NCBI RefSeq assembly: GCF_030730925.1
Contig: NZ_JAVAMB010000016.1
Coordinates: forward strand, 38,536 to 102,535
Direction of reading: 5' to 3'
DNA: 64,000 nt
From: Flavobacterium sp. DG2-3
GTDB taxonomy: Bacteria; Bacteroidota; Bacteroidia; Flavobacteriales; Flavobacteriaceae
A program made the translations under genes and the position numbers. This document shows positions 59,388-64,000 of this stretch, piece after piece (position 1 is the stretch's first letter; the number at the start of each line of letters is the position of its first letter). Under the pieces are notes generated by a model that worked only from the letters and a program-made list of their open reading frames with translations, was not told where the DNA came from and searched no databases.

Positions 59388-60284
59388 ATGAAAAAAATAT
59401 TACTCACTTTATTGTTTGTAAATTTTTTAACTGCCAATGCACAAAACCCAGTGCAGGAATTTAATTTCAACGGAAATCTAAACAGTGCCGATAATACCAT
59501 TTCATTTTTAGGCTCACCGCTTTTTGTAAACGACAGAATGGGAAGTCCCAAAAGTGCTTTACGACTTACAAATAAAGCTTATCAAGCAGTAGTAGGGGAG
59601 CTTCCACAGGATAATAAGCCAAAAACAATATCAGTTTGGGTAAAATTTAATGCGGTCAATATTCCGAATTATATTTTTGGATATGGCGCTGCTGCAAACG
59701 GACAATATTTTGGATTAATACAGCAACCAGTAGCGGGAGGAAATTCAGATTTAAGTTTAGTAGGGTGGGGAGATACCAATAATGTGATAGTTTCTGTGCC
59801 ATTAGCAAAAGAAACTTGGTACTTTTATAGTGTTACTTACGATGGAAATATTTCTAAAATTTACCGAAATGGTGTACTATTAAAGTCTGTAGAAGGGATT
59901 CAGCGTTCGGCAAAAGGGTATATTTTAAATCTAGGAAAACTAAATACCTCAACAAGTATTAATGCCGATATTGATGATTTACGATTATACAGTGTCGCTA
60001 TGACAGACGAACAGGTTTTGGAAGCTTACAATAGCTCAAAACCAAATGGTGTTGCCGTAACGCAGACAATACCAGTTTCAACTTCTAATGCTCAGAAAAA
60101 AGCGGTTACAGCACCCATGAAAACATCTGCACCTGCACCTGCAGTCGAAATTAGCAAAAGCGGTAAAACAATTGAGGTTTTCTCGCAGGGAAGACAAATA
60201 ATGAGCGCCAATGCTTCTAATATTGATGATTTACCAGAGGGGACTTATTTGATTAAGGTTATAAATACTTCTGCTAAGAAATAA
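59388..60284 (+). CDS. secreted LamG-like domain protein, tandem copy 2
   Basis: 298 residues. Same order of parts as the copy at 58093: signal peptide ending NAQ, VQEFNFNGNLNSADNTISF, jelly-roll strands (PKTISVWVKFNAV, YFYSVTYDGNISKIYRNGVLL, INADIDDLRLYSVAMT), a Pro/Ala/Thr linker and the IEVFSQGRQIMSANASN...LPEGTYLIKV tail. Identity is high over the domain and low in the linker, as expected for a duplicated surface protein. It has its own terminator. Confidence 0.8.
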   Translation: MKKILLTLLFVNFLTANAQNPVQEFNFNGNLNSADNTISFLGSPLFVNDRMGSPKSALRLTNKAYQAVVGELPQDNKPKTISVWVKFNAVNIPNYIFGYGAAANGQYFGLIQQPVAGGNSDLSLVGWGDTNNVIVSVPLAKETWYFYSVTYDGNISKIYRNGVLLKSVEGIQRSAKGYILNLGKLNTSTSINADIDDLRLYSVAMTDEQVLEAYNSSKPNGVAVTQTIPVSTSNAQKKAVTAPMKTSAPAPAVEISKSGKTIEVFSQGRQIMSANASNIDDLPEGTYLIKVINTSAKK

Positions 60285-60303
60285 GATTTTTAGGTTTTTT
60301 AAA

Positions 60304-60338
60304 CAACAAAGCCTTCTGATAATTTTGGAAGGCTTTGT
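60304..60338. terminator. bidirectional terminator
   Basis: ACAAAGCCTTC pairs with GAAGGCTTTGT (11 bp) around TGATAATTTTG, between LamG copy 2 and the convergent gene at 60370. Confidence 0.85.
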
Positions 60339-60369
60339 TTGGTAGCATGAGCTTAATATGTTTAGAAAA

Positions 60370-61083
60370 TTATTCAAGAATATAGCTTACAAATTCTCCT
60401 CTTTTATCATGAGGAATATCATTATGATTAGATTTTAATATCATAGTATTCCAAGGTTTCCATTCATTAGAAAGTTCATTATTAGTTACTAAATAATGGT
60501 CTAATATTCCTTCTAGAAAATAATCTTTTAAGGGAAGATCTAGAATTCTTTCTTTCCCGTCTTGTGTGAGAACCACTTTGTATTCTAAATTATTTTTTTC
60601 ATTAATATGAAAAAAAGTAAATATACCACTATCCCATGAACTTAGATATTCTAAATCGCCATCTGAATCATATTGAGTAGGAACAAGATTGTTATCTTTT
60701 TCAAATTCAAAAATCATTGACATCATTCTATCGTTTACCCAACGATAGAAAACTTCAGCATAATCTAGTAGATTTTGATTTGCATTTTCACTTTCCCATT
60801 TATAGGAGATAGAATATGAACCATCTTCTTTAATTGTAAATAATATTATATTAAATTGATCGATTGAATCAATTTTTGCTTCAAAATATTCATGAACTTG
60901 TCTTTCATAAGTATAAAGCTCTCTTCCATCTAAAGTGCCTTCATTTTTATTATTGTCCTTATAATAGAACGTATAAATATCATAACTTCCCCCAAGTGTA
61001 AAAATAAATTTTACTTCTAAAGTATCGTAAGGAAATTCCTTGTAGTAGTCATAGAATGCTTTAACTATTTCTTGTTCTTTCAT
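60370..61083 (-). CDS. hypothetical protein, candidate immunity protein
   Basis: 237 residues, soluble and acidic, without signal peptide. The first half (IVKAFYDYYKEFPYDTLEVKFIFTLGGSYD...SYSISYKWESEN...VFYRWVNDRMMSMIFEF) resembles DUF600/YezG-like immunity proteins in pattern; the second half (GIFTFFHINEKNNLEYKVVLTQDGKER) is unrecognised. It lies 12 bp downstream of a nuclease-toxin C-terminal fragment, which is the usual place for its immunity gene. Assignment rests mainly on context. Confidence 0.5.
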   Translation of the reverse strand: MKEQEIVKAFYDYYKEFPYDTLEVKFIFTLGGSYDIYTFYYKDNNKNEGTLDGRELYTYERQVHEYFEAKIDSIDQFNIILFTIKEDGSYSISYKWESENANQNLLDYAEVFYRWVNDRMMSMIFEFEKDNNLVPTQYDSDGDLEYLSSWDSGIFTFFHINEKNNLEYKVVLTQDGKERILDLPLKDYFLEGILDHYLVTNNELSNEWKPWNTMILKSNHNDIPHDKRGEFVSYILE

Positions 61084-61095
61084 TTAGCTCTTGTT

Positions 61096-61341
61096 TTATG
61101 GATTAGTAATTGCTCTTTTACTTAGTGTGTTATCTTTAACGCCATCAATATATACATCTACTCTAGTAGATGTTGGTCTTTTTGATGTTCCATCGAAATA
61201 AAATTCCATTTCTACTTTTATTTTTTTATTAGGATTTGCTCTTTTAAAATCAGAAATAGAAGTTTCCATCTTATACCAGTCTCCACCGGCTCTATTTTGC
61301 ACAGCGTTTTGAGAAAAATAATTTATTATGGAGTAAGGCCA
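61096..61341 (-). pseudogene. C-terminal fragment of a polymorphic DNA/RNA non-specific endonuclease toxin
   Basis: The open frame from 61341 reads NYFSQNAVQNRAGGDWYKME, then KKIKVEMEFYFDGTSKRPTS and VDVYIDGV. This matches the last part of secreted NucA-type toxin domains (QN..NRG.WK.ME; VE..Y...S.RPTSF.V.Y.IDG). The catalytic DRGH part and all N-terminal delivery domains are missing. Only a GTG at 61302 could initiate it, so it is a relic or displaced toxin tip. Confidence 0.6.
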
Positions 61342-61643
61342 TTAAATTTGACTTGCAAATTTGCTCTTAAATAATTGTGAAATTTCTCGAAAAACAATTT
61401 GATATCAGCCTCAGAATAATGCTCTTTAAAAGGGGAATCAACTATTGATAAACAATAATCATCTTGAGTTAAAGCATAGTCAAGACATTTATATAACATT
61501 TCCCAATATTCCAAGGTTCCTATTTCTAATAAATGCTCCCAATAATCATCTTCAAACACTCTTTCATTATTCAATCTATGATGATGATAATAAATAAAAT
61601 GAACCGCCATCCCTAAATATTTTTGAAGAGTTTTTACTTCCAT
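61326..61643 (-). CDS. small hypothetical protein, possible orphan immunity gene
   Basis: 105 residues, acidic, aromatic-rich and cytoplasmic (AVHFIYYHHHRLNNERVFEDDYWEHLLEIG). No family recognised. Its 3' end overlaps the toxin-fragment frame by 16 bp. In polymorphic-toxin loci, rows of such small genes accompany displaced toxin tips. Confidence 0.55.
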   Translation of the reverse strand: MEVKTLQKYLGMAVHFIYYHHHRLNNERVFEDDYWEHLLEIGTLEYWEMLYKCLDYALTQDDYCLSIVDSPFKEHYSEADIKLFFEKFHNYLRANLQVKFNGLTP

Positions 61644-61746
61644 TTTAGAAAATTCTAATTATTAGTATTTACCAAGCCGTTTTTTTCAATAGATATAACT
61701 TAGCATCTTATAAATGCTAAGTTAAAATTATATTGAATAAAAAAAA

Positions 61747-61776
61747 TAAGCCTTCTGAAATTCAGAAGGCTTTTAA
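61747..61776 (-). terminator. terminator of the 67-residue lipoprotein gene
   Basis: AAGCCTTCTGAA and TTCAGAAGGCTT form a 12-bp stem around ATT; on the minus strand it is followed by ATTTTTTTT. Confidence 0.88.
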
Positions 61777-61777
61777 A

Positions 61778-61981
61778 TTATCTTTTTTTCTGCTGACCAG
61801 GAGCATAAGCTTTTGCACTTTTGTCTCCGTTCATTTTTTTAGCTTGTCCAGGCGGTATTTTTTTACCAGATGGAGCAGGTGTATGAGTGTGAGTATGTGT
61901 ACTGCAGCTAATTACACTTAATACTAAGAACAAAAGAACTAGTACGATTACAGCAATTCGGGTGATTTTTGATGTTTGCAT
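61778..61981 (-). CDS. small lipoprotein, basic tail (annotated by some as quinol oxidase subunit 4-like)
   Basis: 67 residues. A hydrophobic helix (ITRIAVIVLVLLFLVLSVISC) with lipobox Cys at 26, then a His/Thr run (STHTHTHTPAP) and a very basic tail (GKKIPPGQAKKMNGDKSAKAYAPGQQKKR). I recall similar flavobacterial proteins with the PPGQAKK...YAPGQ tail; the oxidase name is not supported by anything visible. It has its own TATATTTG promoter and a terminator. Confidence 0.72.
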   Translation of the reverse strand: MQTSKITRIAVIVLVLLFLVLSVISCSTHTHTHTPAPSGKKIPPGQAKKMNGDKSAKAYAPGQQKKR

Positions 61982-62010
61982 TTTTAGTTTAAATTTTATT
62001 TGAGGTGTTG

Positions 62011-62018
62011 CAAATATA
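62011..62018 (-). promoter_or_regulatory. -7 element (TATATTTG) for the small lipoprotein gene
   Basis: The reverse complement of 62011-62018; the predicted leader to ATG 61981 is about 25 nt. The same octamer precedes the microprotein gene at 62967. Confidence 0.5.
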
Positions 62019-62089
62019 ATCGAAATGTATCTCTTAGATGTATTCGAGATTAGTTTAAAATGAGTTCAAATAATCATCGGAGCATTTTT

Positions 62090-62097
62090 TATTTTTG
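62090..62097 (+). promoter_or_regulatory. -7 element (TATTTTTG)
   Basis: TATTTTTG lies 31 bp before ATG 62129 and inside the longer frame from 62060, which supports the later start. Confidence 0.5.
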
Positions 62098-62128
62098 CTT
62101 TGAACTCTTTAACATTCAAAAAAATAAC

Positions 62129-62419
62129 ATGACAATAAAAGAAAAATTTTTAATGATTGGATTTACAGGTTTTATTCATATGGATAAGAAAAAGAGAGAC
62201 GGAAAGGAGAGAATAACTTTTTGTTCTAAATATCACAACGAATCGATCTTTCTACTATTAGTTAATGAAAATAGCATTTGGGAAATTGAAAAAATTGAAG
62301 ATAACGATATTGTTAGCAACACATTAAACAAAAATAAATCTTCACTTAATGCAGAAGACTTGCTTCTGTTTTTTAAAAACTTTTATTACGCTAACAATGA
62401 TTTTTCGAATATTCTTTAA
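62129..62419 (+). CDS. hypothetical protein (96 aa)
   Basis: Start ATG 62129 (MTIKEKFLMIGFTGF), chosen from the promoter position. A soluble protein: two beta-rich parts (ERITFCSKYHNESIFLLLVNENSIWEIEKI) and a helical C-terminus (NAEDLLLFFKNFYYANNDF). No family recognised. It lies in the accessory stretch, convergent with the next gene. Confidence 0.5.
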   Translation: MTIKEKFLMIGFTGFIHMDKKKRDGKERITFCSKYHNESIFLLLVNENSIWEIEKIEDNDIVSNTLNKNKSSLNAEDLLLFFKNFYYANNDFSNIL

Positions 62420-62452
62420 ATAAAAATCTTTTGTTTCTCCTTAAATGAAATT

Positions 62453-62824
62453 TTATATCTCTAAAACCCCATGTATAAAACAACCATAATAACCTCTATT
62501 TTCATAAATATCAAAAATTAAAAGATAAGTATTCTGGCAATCTTTAAAATTACAAATTTGATATCGATATGAAAGTGCTTCGTTTGGATCTTCTAATTTT
62601 TCTAGTTTTAAAATATTATTTTGTGCCAAATCATCATTTGTTAACTGACCAGTTTTGATTAGTGAGCTTAAAAAGTTAGAGTTTTTAAAAGAAATAATAG
62701 CTTTATGTTTTATTCCTCCATTTCCGCAATAAAAATTGAAAGGTAATTCAAAATCAGGAGTTTTAATAGGGAACGATCTTTCGTCACCTAATTGTATTTT
62801 CTTTATAATTGAAATTTTGGACAT
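62453..62824 (-). CDS. hypothetical protein (123 aa)
   Basis: Start ATG 62824 (MSKISIIKKIQLGDE) preferred over an in-frame start at 62875, which adds a hydrophobic extension and overlaps the terminator of the microprotein gene. Contains FELPFNFYCGNGGIKHKAIISF and C-terminal YENRGYYGCFIHGVLEI. No family recognised. Confidence 0.5.
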   Translation of the reverse strand: MSKISIIKKIQLGDERSFPIKTPDFELPFNFYCGNGGIKHKAIISFKNSNFLSSLIKTGQLTNDDLAQNNILKLEKLEDPNEALSYRYQICNFKDCQNTYLLIFDIYENRGYYGCFIHGVLEI

Positions 62825-62857
62825 AATTGATGCTGAGGTGAAATAGATGAAATAAAA

Positions 62858-62882
62858 AAGCCTTTTAAAAATCAAAAGACTT
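62858..62882 (-). terminator. terminator of the microprotein gene
   Basis: On the minus strand AAGTCTTTT, loop GATTTTT, AAAAGGCTT, then TTTTTATT. The stem is 9 bp with one G-T pair or mismatch. Confidence 0.65.
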
Positions 62883-62889
62883 GTATTTT

Positions 62890-62967
62890 TTAGCTAATAA
62901 CACTAATCACAATGAATAAGATTACAAGTGCTATCACAGCAAATTTCATAAATTTTGATGATTGCAT
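62890..62967 (-). CDS. 25-residue microprotein, N-terminal paralogue of the small lipoprotein
   Basis: ATG 62967 to TAA 62890 gives MQSSKFMKFAVIALVILFIV followed by ISVIS. It aligns without gaps to the first 25 residues of the protein at 61778 (MQTSKITRIAVIVLVLLFLV and LSVIS), and stops exactly where that one has its lipobox Cys. It has the same -7 octamer (TATATTTG) upstream and a hairpin terminator downstream. It would be a single membrane helix with nothing else. Real expression is inference. Confidence 0.55.
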   Translation of the reverse strand: MQSSKFMKFAVIALVILFIVISVIS

Positions 62968-63004
62968 AAATGAAAGATTTAAATTAGTTTATTTCTAATG
63001 TAAA

Positions 63005-63012
63005 CAAATATA
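63005..63012 (-). promoter_or_regulatory. -7 element (TATATTTG) for the microprotein gene
   Basis: The reverse complement of 63005-63012; the predicted leader to ATG 62967 is about 33 nt. Confidence 0.45.
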
Positions 63013-63050
63013 ATTTTAAATTTCAATTAAGCAAAAGTTACTTAAAACAA

Positions 63051-63082
63051 AAAAAGCTCCAGAAAAATCCAGAGCTTTTTAA
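63051..63082 (-). terminator. terminator of yebC
   Basis: AAAAGCTC pairs with GAGCTTTT around a 14-nt interior that can partly pair (CCAGA/TCCAG region); on the minus strand T runs follow. Confidence 0.8.
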
Positions 63083-63099
63083 AATATTTTATAGAAAGA

Positions 63100-63813
63100 T
63101 TATTCTTCTTTCATAGTATGATAAACGTTCATTACGTCATCATCCTCTTCAATTTTTTCGATTAGTTTCTCAACGTCAGCGATTTGTGCTTCAGTTAATT
63201 CTTTAGTGATTTGCGGAATACGCTCAAAACCAGAAGATAAAATTTCAAGACCTCTGTTTTCTAATTCTTTTTGGATAGCACCAAAACTTCCAAACGGAGC
63301 ATAGATCAAGATTCCGTCTTCGTCTTCAAAAACTTCCTCGGCACCAAAATCAATAAGTTCCAATTCTAATTCTTCAGGATCAATACCGTCTTTTGCAATT
63401 CTGAAGTTACAAGTATGGTCAAACATAAACTCAACAGAACCCTGAGTTCCCATTGTTCCGTTACATTTGTTGAAATAACTACGAATATTAGCTACCGTTC
63501 TGTTATTGTTATCAGAAGCAGTTTCAATTAAGATTGCAATTCCGTGAGGCGCATAACCTTCAAACAAAATTTCTTTATAGTTGGCAGTATCTTTATTACT
63601 TGCATTTTTAATCGCGCGCTCCACATTGTCCTTAGGCATGTTAGCCGCTTTTGCATTCTGTATAACAGCTCTTAATCTAGAATTGGCATCTGGGTTTGGT
63701 CCGCCTTCTTTAACAGCCATTACGATATCTTTACCAATTCTGGTAAATGTTTTGGCCATTGCAGACCAACGTTTCATTTTTCTTCCTTTTCTAAATTCGA
63801 ACGCTCTTCCCAT
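63100..63813 (-). CDS. YebC/PmpR-family DNA-binding regulator
   Basis: 237 residues, typical. N-terminal MGRAFEFRKGRKMKRWSAMAKTFTRIGKDI, then SRLRAVIQNAKAANMPKDNVERAI and EILFEGYAPHGIAILIETASDNNNRT, all hallmark segments. Family members act as transcription regulators; recent work links YebC to translation of proline-rich stretches. A TATTTTTG element lies 24 bp upstream of the start. Confidence 0.92.
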   Translation of the reverse strand: MGRAFEFRKGRKMKRWSAMAKTFTRIGKDIVMAVKEGGPNPDANSRLRAVIQNAKAANMPKDNVERAIKNASNKDTANYKEILFEGYAPHGIAILIETASDNNNRTVANIRSYFNKCNGTMGTQGSVEFMFDHTCNFRIAKDGIDPEELELELIDFGAEEVFEDEDGILIYAPFGSFGAIQKELENRGLEILSSGFERIPQITKELTEAQIADVEKLIEKIEEDDDVMNVYHTMKEE

Positions 63814-63836
63814 TTCTAATTTTTAGTTTTGTGATG

Positions 63837-63844
63837 CAAAAATA
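63837..63844 (-). promoter_or_regulatory. -7 element (TATTTTTG) for yebC
   Basis: The reverse complement of 63837-63844; the predicted leader is about 19 nt. Confidence 0.5.
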
Positions 63845-63883
63845 CGGTTTTCCTAATTTTTACAAAAACAAAATAAAAAAAAT

Positions 63884-64000
63884 AAATTCCAATTTTGAAA
63901 TCCCAAATTCCAAAAAAAAGCGAAGCTTTTTTAAAATCTAAAATCTAAAATCTAAAATCTAAAATCTAAAATCTAAAATCTAAAATCTAAAATCTAAAAT
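63884..64000. repeat. composite repeat, second copy: TTCCAA arm, hairpin and (AAAATCT)n
   Basis: AAATTCCA-type arm (63884-63912), hairpin AAAAAAGC-GAA-GCTTTTTT (63914-63932), then about ten AAAATCT heptamers running off the window. The first arm matches 14623-14654 with one indel and one substitution. Confidence 0.88.

Noticed and set aside
1..64000. tRNA, rRNA, CRISPR or insertion-sequence features
   Set aside because: I found no cloverleaf-like segments, direct repeat/spacer arrays or transposase-like proteins; the many repeats are short intergenic elements.

Overview
The window reads as a chromosomal segment of a Flavobacterium-type bacterium (phylum Bacteroidota). It is AT-rich, and its promoters carry the Bacteroidota -7 element TAnnTTTG. 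The family content is typical of Flavobacteriia: DUF6452/DUF6048, DUF5606, DUF1003, a CcoNO-fusion cbb3 oxidase and secreted proteins with T9SS-like tails. Most genes are housekeeping or envelope genes. I see no rRNA, tRNA, CRISPR array, prophage or insertion sequence.

Layout. 1-18.9 kb: the 3' part of a TonB-type outer-membrane receptor, a ZIP metal transporter, RNA methyltransferases (THUMP, RlmD), an Asp/Glu racemase, the DUF6452/DUF6048 envelope pair, an orphan histidine kinase, a CysE-CysM cysteine operon, an Smr protein, a cysteine desulfurase and a Sua5/YrdC protein. 18.9-25.6 kb: an LPS/surface-glycan block with an acyltransferase, four or five glycosyltransferases and a Kdo-kinase-like protein. 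25.9-34.8 kb: dapD, an Aer-type PAS protein, a RelE/ParE-type toxin-antitoxin pair, ruvX, mqo, a YccS/FUSC membrane protein, def, DUF5606 and mazG. 34.8-45.8 kb: a complete microaerobic respiration locus with a Crp/Fnr regulator, CcoI, CcoS, CcoNO, CcoQ, CcoP, CcoG, CcoH/FixH, a TauE/SafE-like protein and HemN. 45.8-57.8 kb: DoxX, acyl-CoA carboxylase, an LpxD-like protein, MsrB, RF2 (prfB, with a programmed +1 frameshift), a threonine-aldolase-family enzyme, YbaB, an oligopeptidase B-like peptidase and a cysteine-synthase-family enzyme. 58-63 kb is more accessory: tandem LamG-domain paralogues, the tip of a polymorphic nuclease toxin with candidate immunity genes, small orphan genes and a 25-residue microprotein gene. 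yebC ends the window.

The strongest non-annotated signal is regulatory. A 14-bp palindrome, ATGAY-N4-RTCAT, lies upstream of ccoI, ccoS-ccoNOQPGH and hemN, and in a one-mismatch form upstream of the Aer-like PAS gene. In all four cases its centre is exactly 29.5 bp before the first base of a TAnnTTTG-like -7 element, which places it near -41.5. The Crp/Fnr regulator encoded beside ccoI is the obvious candidate to bind it. The same geometry fixes the hemN start codon.

A second theme is intergenic repeat structure. At least eight gaps hold short repeats with an 8-bp period (CTAAG+3, CAAAG+3 or TCAAT/AGATAAT types). Seven of these also form inverted repeats with perfect or near-perfect stems of 12-23 bp. 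Two further gaps share a composite element ending in (AAAATCT)n. Within the window every one whose two neighbours are visible lies at the 3' end of at least one gene and none lies between divergent genes.
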